Positions 23,639 through 34,833 of a stretch of DNA of 64,000 nucleotides are shown here, piece by piece. A program made the position numbers and the translations under genes. The stretch is from contig CM076140.1 of the NCBI GenBank assembly GCA_038025085.1, positions 16,636,001 to 16,700,000 of the forward strand, in the 5' to 3' direction. Positions within the stretch are counted from its first letter, which is position 1. Every line of letters starts with the position of its first letter. Source of the DNA: Tetragonia tetragonoides (taxonomy: Eukaryota > Streptophyta > Magnoliopsida > Caryophyllales > Aizoaceae). A model generated the notes under the pieces. The model was not told the DNA's origin. It worked only from the letters and a program-made list of their open reading frames with translations, and did no database searches.

Positions 23639-24816
23639 CTACTCTTGGTCATACACTGGACCAAGCCAGGCGTTTGCCTCACCGGGATGTTCCTCCAGCC
23701 AAAGAAAAAGCTGCCATTCAGCTATGTACATCCAATGCCTATCTTGAAATCTGTTTTGTATGACATAACTATGCCATACCAGACCCTCCCACCTTTTCGC
23801 CACAGACATTGCTGCAGCGTCCTCATTGAACATCTTTTAAAAACATGCTACTGCATGATTTTCTCAAGTTGTAAAAGCTTTGTTGCTCCCCCAACCCACG
23901 CCATCTTGTTCCATTTCTTGGAAACTTTAGAAGCAGCAGACAAATCCTCAGGATCAAGTCGATGAAACACATCCGACATCAGTATTTCTGATATTCCTGG
24001 GATGTCAGGAAAATCTCCAGTATCGCGATGCTCATCAAAAATTAGTCTCCAGAGAGACATTCTTTGATGAGCTTCAAGCCCTAGCTTGTTGATCAAAGCA
24101 TCGAAATCTACAACACAAAAACAGTAAGCCAAAAAAAGAAACAAAAATGAGTCATAAAATATCCTACTAAAATGAATTTTACTACCTCTAACACTGTAGC
24201 AGAACTTAGCTATGCGATTCACAAAAATAACACCCTAAAAACAAAAAAAGAACTACAAAAACAATGAACTTTAACAAAACCATTTGACCAAATAATATAT
24301 AACCTAATTCTAACAAACAACTAGCTAAACAGAAAAACACAACAAAAATTGCAAGAGCTTGAATTCAATTCAGATAAAATAACCTTAATCACAACTGACA
24401 CTGTAGCAAAAAAAAAACTTAACTATGCAATTCAGAAAAATAACCTAAAATCAACAAGCATTTTAAAAAACAAATGAACTTTAACAAACAATTAGCCAAA
24501 ACAAAAGAGCAACAACCTGACTTTCAATTCTACCACAAAAACACAAATAACACTGTAGCAGAAAACTTAACTATGCAACATTCACAAAAAAATTAAATCA
24601 AAAAATACTTTAAAAACAACAGTTGGACAAATGTAAGTTACTGCTAACAATCAAACAGCAACACTGAAGCAAAAAACTTTTACCAAAAAGCAAAACACCA
24701 CAAAAACAGAACAAAAACCAACAAAAAACCCACAAAAAAAATGCAAAAATAACTTGAAAAAAACTAAAAGGAAGACTAAAAATACCTTCAAAAGGTGGTG
24801 AACCATCAACCTTCAT
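23639..24816 (-). pseudogene. F-box-like gene 1 with two F-box-like segments, frameshifted
   Basis: Exon 1 (24816-24786, MKVDGSPPFE) joins in phase to an exon starting at 24107. The second exon reads NKLGLEAHQRMSLWRL, then ISEILMSDVFHRLDPEDLSA followed by KVSKKWNKMAW, which resembles an F-box core. A TAG then ends the frame near 23851. A second copy-like segment follows in a shifted frame (AAAMSVAKRWEGLVWHSY, then EWQLFLWLEEHPGEANAWLG), ending at 23639. The F-box is the SKP1-binding part of SCF ubiquitin ligases; here it is a remote, pattern-level resemblance. The gene diverges from the similar gene at 25751 across a shared promoter region and converges on the Ulp1-like gene. Confidence 0.5.
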
Positions 24817-24849
24817 CTTCTGATTCCAAAGGATTGCTCTGGACTTTTG

Positions 24850-25750
24850 ACGCAAAAGAGTGAAGCGCTACTGAGTTGGGGTTGTGTTAAAACGTTTGAG
24901 CTTCTGAGTTCAGGGGCATGATCAGTGGGGGTTATAAAACAAGCTATTAGGGGCATGATGGTCATTTAATGATGTCAAATTGCTCTCAAAACCCAAAAAC
25001 CGGGGCAAATTTCTCCACCAATCATTTTCATTATGTCAAATCACTTTTAAAGTGTAATAATTTAAAATGATTAAAAAACAGAGAACTTAAGGCTATAAAT
25101 GTTTCAGCCATTTCAAAATGAATATTAGAGATAAAACCCATATTTGAAACTCCAAAAGCAAAACCAAAGCATTACTCATCAGACTCAAAGCCAAAGAAGA
25201 GTCCTCTTCCATTTCCTATTGTCAGGTATGTTTCTTCTAACTCTTCCCATTTCTTGTTTGAGTTTGTGTTTGTGTCAGGTATGGTACTACCCATTTTAAG
25301 ATACAGGCTAAAAAATGTGTTTCTTGTTTAGCATTTTTCACTATCCATTGCTTTTGTTTTGATCTGTTTAGCATTTTTCAATACCAATTCCTTTTAATCT
25401 GTTTAGTAGCTCTTTTAATGCTATAAATATTTGACAAAATGCATGATTTTAGTCTAATATCTGATCCTAGTTGTTTATAATTCAACAAGTTTACCTCTTG
25501 TTTTGCTCACCTCTTGCTTACCATTCAAAAAGAAAAGAGTGTTTAAAAGCAATGTTATACAAAAAAGGCAAAATTCATCATACCCCACCCTGTTATCATT
25601 GTGAAAAATAATAATGATAGGCTATTTTTCAAATTTGATTCAACATTTCATTTGATTAAAGTACAAAAAAAGGGGTTAGTTGTATGTGGCTTAGCATTGT
25701 ACATTTTCTATGTTGCTAACTAAAAATCATTACATGATTAGCAAAAATAC
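24850..25750. promoter_or_regulatory. Bidirectional spacer and leader between the two F-box-like genes
   Basis: This is the only part of the block without dense TGAAT words. It has no ORF. A CAG|GTATGTTTC donor-like site at 25226 suggests a leader intron for the rightward gene. It is the expected location of divergent promoters. Confidence 0.45.
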
Positions 25751-26197
25751 ATGGCTTCACCTAATGATCAGAAGAAAATGGTAAAGATGAACGTAGAGGA
25801 GATAGAAGGACTTGATGACCTTCTAACACAGCATATCTTCCCAAAGTGTGACAAATTGACACTATGGAAGACGACTTGTTCATAAAAAAGACTGAAGTTG
25901 CTGGTTTGGGAATCTCGAGCCCTATTCCCTTTCAAGATGACAGAATTTGATGAACTTCTGACACGCTATGTCTTAACAGAACTTAACAATGATGACCTGA
26001 TAAGCGTTTCTAAGATAAATAAAAAATGGTCTATGCTAGCTTGGCGCACCAGATCAATCAAAGCCAACAGAGCTACGACTGACAGGCGAGCACTTGAAAC
26101 CGCTCAGATGATTGAAGCCGACGCTGCTAATGAAGCTTCAACTGCTGTTGTTGATTCAAACAAGCAAGAGTCCAATACCCTAGAGGACATTGACTAA
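25751..26197 (+). pseudogene. F-box-like gene 2, interrupted by one in-frame stop
   Basis: A single frame of 149 codons starts MASPNDQKKMVKMNVEEIEG and has a TAA at codon 45 (25883-25885). Two F-box-like segments are seen: LDDLLTQHIFPKCDKLTLWK before the stop and LTRYVLTELNNDDLISVSKI with NKKWSMLAW after it. The W-x3-(A/V)W spacing and double layout mirror the leftward gene at 23639-24816, so the two are probably diverged duplicates. The C-terminus is acidic. Translation could restart at the ATG 25934 (MTEFDELL) and give an intact short protein. The function is unknown; binding SKP1 is only inferred from the F-box resemblance. Confidence 0.5.
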
Positions 26198-26689
26198 AGG
26201 GATAGAAATCAAACAACCTTTAGGAAAGCTTAACTTAGCGTCACATGCAAAAAAAATGACTTTTGCTTGTACTTTTGTTTACTTTTGCTTGGTATGCATA
26301 TAAGGGGTGAATCTTGTATAGGAATTTCACTTTTTGATCAATGTACTTATGCATGCTATAAATGAATGACATAAGTTTATTATGAATTCATTGCTTTATG
26401 TCGAAAAATGAGTTATGACTATTGATTTCAAATATTGAATTATATCCAATAAACTACAAAAATTCATAGAGAAACATTTATTGAACTTAGCAAATCAAAT
26501 GGTTAAAAATCTCCAAATGAATTCACAAAAAGTTCAATGAATTCATTCCATAATTTCAATGAATTCATCCCAAAAATAATGAATTCCATCCAAAAAGGAA
26601 TGAATTCAGAACAAAAATGAATGTTTTCCAAACTGTGTCAATAATGAAATCTCCATAGCAAATGAAAAACAAAACTTTATCTCTAACTC

Positions 26690-27150
26690 AAAATGAATTC
26701 TGACAAACAAGAGCCAAGTGTTCTTGGGAGTGAAACCTATGATCAAAGCTGATATACTAGCTATTTAAAAAGGATATGATCAACGCGAATTACCAGTCAA
26801 CTATCTCATAGGTCCTCTCTCTATTCGGATATTGAATGTATCTCAATATCATATCCTAGTGCACAAGATGAGAGCGTGACTTAGAGCACGCAGGACAGCT
26901 AGGGATCTTTCCCACGTAGCAAAAATTGAGATTGATCAAATCTGTTTTGTTTGGGGTTCAAGCATTTTGGATCCCACCATTTGTGTTACCTCACAGTTTT
27001 GAATTGCTTGCACTATCCCCCATAGATTGGTGACATGGGGACAGTAGATAGAACAGATGCTGAAAAGTGTGTAGGGGAAAATGTGTTCGAGCAGCAGATT
27101 TTAGAGCTCCATTTGCTGAGGTTGTATACAACATCTGGAATGCATAAAAG
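26690..27150. other. Repeat-poor island of unknown origin
   Basis: Between stretches saturated with ATGAATTCA lies about 460 bases of ordinary composition with no such words and no long ORF. I do not recognise it; it may be an old insertion or captured fragment. Confidence 0.4.
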
Positions 27151-27556
27151 GTCAATGAATTCAAACCAAAACTTCAATGAATTCATACCAAAGTTTCAAT
27201 GAATTTATAACAAAGTTTCAATGAATCTAATGTTTTACGCAAACAAATAGAAAATGAATTCAGGACTCATATAGATAAAAAAACAAAACTTTATTGCAAT
27301 GAATTCTGAAAACTTGATTTGATATACTCAATTTGATATATTGAATTTATAACAAATACAAAATGAATTCATACCAATATTTCAATGAATTCAGAACAAA
27401 AATGATTGTTTCCCAAACTGTATTAAAATGAAGAACAAAAAATAACACTACAGCCTCAAACCGTACCACTTATACCACCTCCATTCAAACAAAAAGAAAT
27501 ACAAAACACAATTAGCTAGGCTATATAACTTCTGTCTGAACCAACACAACTTCTAA

Positions 27557-30500
27557 TCACCCCCCAAAGCATCTTCTAGATATGCAGTAGGAAGTACTAC
27601 ACTTGTCCGGTGTTTGATGTGTACTGTGTGGCCATGAAACTTGGTGCATCTCCTTGTGGATGAACCAAATATCCTTCCCAGCCATCTGATTAGCAACATC
27701 CTGTATCCATGCAAAAAGTTAAGAAAATTCCACTTTAGCACATAATCTAAGAAAAGATTGAATAAAAATATAGAAACATATAACAAAAAAATACCTTAAC
27801 CGATTCTTGCACAGCTTGCTTTGTATGCATCCTTGCCCTTTTCACTGCAGCACATTTTCGTCCCCTTATTGTCTTGCATATCTTATCCTTTGTGCTCATT
27901 CTCCTCGTGTTTCTTTCCCCAACAGCTCTCTTACCTTCAGGATTCCGTACTTTATTACTTGCACCTCCTGAATCTTCTTGATCATCACAGTTAATCGCAG
28001 CCTCAAATTCAGTTTGCACATTGTCTCTTATTTTCTGAAATCCTTCTTCACAATAGTCTCTTTCCTTCTTATTACAATCACTAACTGACATCAAGTTGCT
28101 AAACTTACGAACCATTTTTGTCCTCCAAATTGAAGCAGCAACCATACCATGCCCTGGCTTCCTTCCTATTACCACAACATCATCAGCTTTCTTACACGCT
28201 TTCGTCCACCTGGGAAGGATGTACTGGTCTGGAATTTTCTTGACACACATAACATTATAAATCCTCAAAACATGATAACACAAAATGTCATTCTGAATGA
28301 AGCTGTTGCAACTGCATGAAGCAGTAAACACTTGAGCATCCACAACCACTTCATGTCGAAAAATGTCAGGACCTTCCCTCCACACATGATATATAAACTT
28401 CCCATCTACAACACCAGCGAATATTTGGATGCAAGCTGCATCAACCATGAACTGCTCTTCCAACATCCGATATGCACTCATTTTATAAACCTCTCTTGCA
28501 TGAACTAACAAAGCCACATGATCAATGATCATCTCTGGCCTCCCGTATTCATTTGAGTGATTATTTTCATCGCTCCTCCAAGTATGAACGACATCACAAA
28601 AAAGGGAATAGAAATCACATAAGCCTGTTGTTTTCCTTAACCTGTGGCAGATAGCATGGTTAGTTGATTCACTTCTTTGGGATGACAAAATGCCAGCTGA
28701 AAAGTTCTCTTTTGAGAAAGCAGGGCACCATTTCTCCTTATTCGAATAGAACTCCTTCATCCAGGGGTGATCTGCATAGTTGTATCTCTCGATTAACCTA
28801 ACAGGAATGAATTCACTGTCAGAATAATTTGCATTGAAAATTCATTAACTGATTAAACAAAAAGCCAAATGAATACAACCAAAAAAACTACCTAACTTGC
28901 CCAGTAAAAGTTGAATTCTGCAACTGTATCAACCCCTTTCATCAAGTGATCAAACAACTCAATAAATCCTGCTTGGCTCCTCAGCCACTTTATCCTGTCC
29001 CTTGAATTCTTTGTGATATGCCAAATGCAAAGCCTGTGTGTTGAGGTCCCAAACTCTGTTCTTATCGCAGCTGCCATTGCTTTAGATTGATCAGTCATGA
29101 TAGTCTTAGGAGCAACGCTGCCCATAGAGCAAAGAAACGTCTTGAACAACCAAACAAATGACTCAGTTCTTTCATTAATCATAAACCCACAACCAAACAT
29201 CACATTGTTGGTGTGGTTGTTGATTCCAATAAAAGGCCCACAAATCATGTCATACTTGTTAGTATGATACGTAGTATCATGTATAACAAGATCACCAAAC
29301 AACTCGTAATCCAATCTCATTTGTTCATCACGCCAAAAAAAGCTACAAAGCCTTCCAGCATCATCACATTCAAATTCAAAATAGAAGTCCTTTTCATTCT
29401 GCTCCCTTCTCTTGAATATTTCAATGAGTGTGTTAGCATCACCACCATCAAACCTTTTTGCATCATCTTGAGCTAATGCATTATATGCGTCATTGTTGTA
29501 AAACCAACCATTGAAGATCCTCCAGACTCTTGCTTCAACAACCTTATTGCGTCAGCAATAGGTAACCCGCACCTCCTAAAAATTTTCAGAAAAGTCAATT
29601 GTTCCTTTGAAACACCTCTGTGAGATCTCATTAAATCTGCATGCTACTCATGGGATAAAGGATGATTATGAATCATTACATGCTTAGTTACTGTCCAACT
29701 ACCCTCTCTATCAACATCAAACTGAATATGAGCCTTGCATCCAATTCTTATAACTGATTTTGCATAACACCGATCACGTTTCTTTGACTCATCCTTAAAC
29801 CCTTCTTTCTGACAACAAAACTGCCTCATCGAAACAGTCTTATCTACTCTACGTCTTATCTTACTCTTCTGAGTACTAAAACCCTTGCACAATGCATAGT
29901 CATTGTACCTTTCATAAGCCGCTTCCTCACTTTTCACAACTAACCCTAACAGCTCAGAAGTTTCAGCCTTTTTTACAATCATTCCAGAACAACCTAGAAA
30001 AACATCAACATATTCATTTACAAAAATATTTGAATAAAAAGGCAAAAGAAAACAACAAGTAAATGAATTTTCAAATAATAAATTAAGTGAACTAACAATA
30101 TACAGTAACAAAACCAACAGATCAATGAATTCATGTAAATGAATTTTCAATTATACAGTAAGTAAACTAACAATATCAATTATAGAATCTAAGAGGAATA
30201 AATGAATACAGGGATCCAAACTTGAATTACTATTTGACAAGTGAGGATTCATTCATTAACAACTACATTTCATTACCTACATAATAACAATTCATTGGCT
30301 AAACACAAAAAATTCATTAAAAAATCATTAACAAATTGAATTTAATCCCTAACCAATGAATAGGAATCAAAATCACTACAACAGAATTGATCTTACCTAC
30401 TAATGAATTTTGTCAACAAATTCAATGAATGAAATTGTGAATTGAACAGTAAATTAATTACCTACTAATAACAATTCATTGGTTAAAACACAAAAATTCA

Positions 30501-30918
30501 TTACCAAAGCACATCACAAATTCATTTTTTTTAACCAATGAATGTAAATCAGAATCACTACAACAGAATTCATCTTTTAACCAACAGATCAATGAATTCA
30601 ATGAATGAATTTTGAATTGCACAGTAAAATTCATTACCTACTAATAACAAATTCATTGCTTAAAACACAAAAATTCATTAACACAACACATATCACAAAT
30701 TCAAACACCTTACATTACGCACAACACAAAATCATTAAAATATTGTAGAAAACACAACTTCATTTTACTCTCAATTCAAAATTCGTTCATCCAATTGAAA
30801 AAAAACCTCTACCTTATAGCTCAACTTTTTCTTCTTCAACTCGAGCACATTCAACTTTTTCATCTTCAACTGGAGCAGATTCAACTGGAATAGATGAAGA
30901 TTGTGGTTCGAAATCCAT
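27557..30918 (-). pseudogene. FAR1/MURA-type MULE transposase with SWIM zinc finger, decayed
   Basis: Blocks in order on the minus strand: an acidic first exon from 30918 (MDFEPQSSSIPVESAPVEDE); a FAR1 DNA-binding region (EEAAYERYNDYALCKGFSTQ, then CYAKSVIRIGCKAHIQFDVD and HNHPLSHE) from about 29990; the MULE transposase core (VIHDTTYHTNKYDM with the first Asp, TIMTDQSKAM with the second, SSQRSESTNHAI with the Glu); and the SWIM finger CSCNSFIQNDILCYHVLRIY near 28300. A basic tail and last exon end at 27557. Lesions: an in-frame TAG at about 29646 and a 1-nt frame change near 29505. MULE transposases cut and paste DNA at inverted repeats; related FAR1/FHY3 proteins are domesticated light-signalling factors. 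The transposon setting and lesions favour a dead transposase. Confidence 0.85.
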
Positions 30919-31209
30919 AATCTACAGAAAAGCACATCAAAATTCGCGATCAAAACATCAAACCAAAACTTCGCAAAAAAGAACAAAATCACAAAATCAA
31001 ATTGCAAAAGGAGAAAAACGAAAAAAGTAGCCTTCAATGGATGTCAAAATAGCAGCAGGTCGGCAATGGACAAAGAGGAGAGAGAAAACAAAAGAGAAGA
31101 GAGCAATTTGAGCTCAACAATGGAGTTCTACTGAAAAAGAACCAAGAGAGAACGAAAGAGGAGAGAGAAAACAGCAGAGAGAAATGAAGTTAGTTATTTA
31201 GGTATTAGT

Positions 31210-31380
31210 GAAAAGTGCAACGGAGAAACGCGTTTTTCCCCAAAACGTTTCGCAAAAAAAACGCGTTTCGAAACATCACTTAATAAAACGACGTCGTTTT
31301 GCGCGCGCCAGCTCCACAACTCTCCATAGAGCTGGGAGTATATAAAAATTTGCGCATTTATATGTGCCACATCAGCTTTT
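31210..31380 (-). promoter_or_regulatory. Probable transposase promoter with CG-rich hairpin words
   Basis: Upstream of the transposase leader are the self-complementary words AACGCGTTT (twice), CGACGTCG and GCGCGC, embedded in an AT-rich setting, followed outward by a TATATAAAA-type box. It could also be close to the transposon end. This is inference from composition. Confidence 0.35.
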
Positions 31381-32840
31381 TATATAAATATTTAATTTTA
31401 AGTTTGTTGGTATGGGTGCATGACAAATATGCATAAAGATCAATTGGGACAGGAGATGATACATGAAAATGAGATAATCGATCTCCATCGCTTCATATGC
31501 ATTTGTTTATTATGCTTGTTCGAATTCCTCCTTTTGGTGGCCTTAGAGACCCTGATTTCTTGAAATTTTGTTCGATGCTCCCAACAAATTGATTTGGAGC
31601 TTTTGGAAGTACAAAATTTGCGTGATACGTGTGAGCAATAAATTGATACCACAATAACAAAAAGTGATACTTTCAAATAAAAAAGTGATACCTAACACAT
31701 GAAGCGCCTTACAAGAGAGGCTTTGAATTAACAAATTTTTCATGCCACACTTCCCTTGTAAATGGTGTTACATTACCTTGATAAAGGAAAACAATTACCC
31801 ATTACAAAACAATTCATCCATATAAAGTGTATCACAACGAGTGCCATTTATACAGAAAAACAATCTAACTGGAAAGATTACTTCTGAACCTCTTATACGT
31901 TGTTGTCTCTTGTTTACAGAAACCTTTATACCCTTCTTTTTGGTGGGAATTGCTAGCTTTTCAAACATGTTCACCGGATGATGACTGAGGAGATCACGAG
32001 ACAGAAAATAATGATAAACTTGGTGTCGGGGAACCTTGTACATAAACTCACACTTTGTACGATCACATATGTAATGAACCAACACTCTTGCAAAATAATA
32101 CTTAGGTTGGCGTAGAGGCTAGCAGCTTGATTCACCCTGAAGTTCTTTCATACCTGCTTACTGCCCTATCATGAATTATAATTTAAACATAGTAAGTCCT
32201 TCACTAAATTCAACTTCTGATGAAGGGAAATGAAAATAAACAGATTTATCAGTGACCACATTTTGTAAGTATACAGACATAATCGGGAGGGGAAAAAGTA
32301 GAAAACTCTTCACGTACGAGCAAAAGGATCTTGACGTCTCTGCAGCTCCAGTACACTGTACACATATTTAACAGTTTTCATGCCCAGGGAAAGAGGGAAT
32401 GATACATAGTGCAGCAAGTAGCCAGACACAGTCAGACAGATTCTCAGACTCACTAAGAGTGTGGAATCACTTGACCCGTGGCAAACATCAACAAGTGCAC
32501 CTAGGAAATGTGAAAGTAGTTCAACAGAGAGGACACCGGTCCTTTTCAATCATCAACTCCCCAACATAGAATAAATTTGCAGGGGGTAAAGTCAAGTAAC
32601 TTCTATTGCACCACTCTATTATCTGTTTCATAAAATCTTCATAAGACAACCCTATTTGACAGACAGGTTTCCAATAGCGTTCTGTCAGATTTTACTCAGC
32701 ACAGCGTGAACAAACCAACACAAGATCTTGACAGTTTCTAAGTGTCCTTTGCAAATCTCATATATATCAGAAAATGCTAGAATTTAATATTTCGTGTTCT
32801 TTGTATTCCTGTTCTCCATTTTGAACATCCAGAACAACTA
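31381..32840. other. Spacer without a recognised gene
   Basis: A minus-strand frame of 96 codons (32085-31798) contains FEKLAIPTKKKGIKVSVNKR. It has no family I recognise and no supporting gene structure. Otherwise nothing is seen here. Confidence 0.4.
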
Positions 32841-32854
32841 AAGTGACTTTTAAT

Positions 32855-33681
32855 GGCTTGTAGAGAATGGCTTGGGACACCTAATGAAGCACAGCAACAC
32901 TTGATTAAGTTCTCTAATCAAGGAAAATTAAGTGTAAGGAATAAAGGAAAGCTTAACAGTACTTCACTCCTCACATTACAGATGTTCCCTGGAAAATACT
33001 GAAATTGATGCCTGGTCCTAGGCAGAGGTTTCTTTTCTGGTTTGCCCTGCATGAGAGGCTCCAGAATCAAGACTGCCAGTAGATCTGCTAACTGGGTGTT
33101 GCAAGTTTCTTTAGCTTGTACACTGTGTAACTCTGGAGATGATGAGACTTTAGAGAACCTGTTCTTCAAATGTTCTTTTTCAAAAGAAATCTGGTCTGCG
33201 CTCCTTAATTGGTAGGGTATACAGAGACAACCAACTGGTTGGAAAGATGAACTAGCTGGCTGCAGAAAACTGTGAGGAACAGTACCTCAGTTTTGTGTGT
33301 TTACTTATATTTTTTTCTGCAGCTTTTTGTTACATTTGGCTAGCAAGGAACAAGCTGAGATTTCAACAGAAAGTCCCTGTAGCTTCAGTGATTATCTTGA
33401 GTATTGTTAAGGAGCTACATCTTAGAGGTGCTAGTTTTCAGAAATGGAAATTAGTGTTAAGTACGCTTAATTGTTTCCCTAGACTGCAAAACTGTGAGAC
33501 CCTAGATGATAAGATCTAGCTTGTACCCTTCCTAGAAGATGCCAAGCTAGTCCCTTGATAGATGTTCTCATAGTGTAGCCCTGCAGGGCTTGATTGTACT
33601 GGTTGGAGAATCCAAAAACCACCAGCTGTATTTCGTACCATATTTGGTTAATAATATAAATTTCCTTTATTGACAAAAAAA
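32855..33681 (+). mobile_element. 5'-truncated LINE (L1-type) with 14-bp target duplication
   Basis: Target duplication AAGTGACTTTTAAT at 32841-32854 and 33682-33695; short A tail at 33675-33681. The interior shows frameshifted remnants of the LINE ORF2 C-terminal zf-RVT region: PGPRQRFLFWFALHERLQNQ near 33010 and YIWLARNKLRFQ near 33330. This is a dead copy. Confidence 0.85.
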
Positions 33682-33695
33682 AAGTGACTTTTAAT

Positions 33696-34833
33696 TAACG
33701 CCAAGCCAAACCTTTGCTATGTTAAATTCGGCTCATCGATCTTATGAGGGACAAGGGGTGGAGGTATGGCAGTGAGAATCGAGTAGTTTTACAGTCATTA
33801 GGCAATATGGAAACCAATGCTATCTGTTCACCAGGAACCTATGCAGCCAACTTACAAATGAGTGGGTTAATTCTTGGCTAGTTGGTTGGCATTAGGTCTC
33901 AACTCTCAACACTACAGTCACTGTCTGGTTTTGAGAGGGGTTGTCAGAATATTTATTACTGGAGGATGTCTTCATTTGCCTGTTGAGCGTGCTCGCAGAT
34001 TTCAAGGTGCTGATTTGATTAAAGCAGCACCGAAGCTTTGCAACAGTAGTATATAGCTGTAGGAATTTTTGGGCCGCCATGAGAAATGTGGTTGTGGAAG
34101 TGATATAGAAGAATATATTAGGTTCCAACAAACTGACACTGTGCCATGTAGTCATGTACTATTGGGCTGGAAGCTCAACTGATAGCAGGCAAAGGTAATT
34201 AGTTCAGGTTAATGGCATTAGATTTCAAGTGAGGAGTTGATTGAGGCCAAGGGTTCCGTTCTACACACCCCAACACCCCCCCCCCCCCCCCAAAAAAAAA
34301 AAAAAGGGAAAGAGAACACAAGTGTGCAGTATCCCATTTGTGAAAAGTGATATTCATCTCCAAACCTTCCACATACTCAAGGATGCATAAAATACCATAG
34401 ACTTGCAGGATCTGCGCCTGGACTAGTTCATCTAATATATTACCACGCTTAATATTAGTTGTTTCTGAGTGCTGATAGACCATTATGCTAAGAGGCCTTT
34501 ATATTTCTTTAGGAGACAAAACATCTAATTGCAGATCATTGAAAATCTAAAAATTCAAGATGAGATTCCCATTTTCGTCCAAGGGTATGTTTACAAGTTC
34601 TCTACACTGGACTGTGCTGAATGTACACATGAAACGCAGTATTTAGAGAATTTTCTAGGCTTCTTCCCTCCCTGCAGACAATCATTGTTACCACCATTTC
34701 TTTACATACTTTGAGAAACATCAACAGAAAAAAGAACTTTAACAATCAACCAATTTAATTTTTGTTGTTCGTAATAAATTCACTAATGGTTCATCAGAGA
34801 TACCAGAAAGAAAATGAAACTAAAAAGGAAGGA
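33696..34833. other. 3' flank of the DUF1475 gene
   Basis: No gene is recognised. It includes a run of 16 C followed by 14 A at 34276-34305, probably the decayed tail of an insertion. Confidence 0.5.

Larger units (their letters stand above)
13624..31200. mobile_element. Large decayed MULE-type transposon block (limits uncertain)
   Basis: The block holds four damaged genes in the order Ulp1-like (+), F-box-like (-), F-box-like (+), FAR1/MURA-type transposase (-). All share a matrix of noncoding DNA packed with TGAAT and ATGAATTCA words. The transposase is the family-diagnostic gene. Ulp1-like genes are known passengers of plant MULEs (Kaonashi in Arabidopsis, CUMULE in melon). The limits given are the first Ulp1-like codon and the transposase promoter region. 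I could not find terminal inverted repeats or a 9-bp target duplication, so one element versus two nested or adjacent ones remains open. Confidence 0.55.

Noticed and set aside
13624..31380. Terminal inverted repeats for the MULE-type block
   Set aside because: I compared the left flank (12.9-13.7 kb) with the inverse of the right flank (30.7-31.4 kb) by eye and found no convincing match, so no TIR feature is reported.
31798..32085. 96-codon minus-strand frame with a basic middle
   Set aside because: No family recognised, no splice context and AT-rich surroundings; kept only as a note in the spacer entry.
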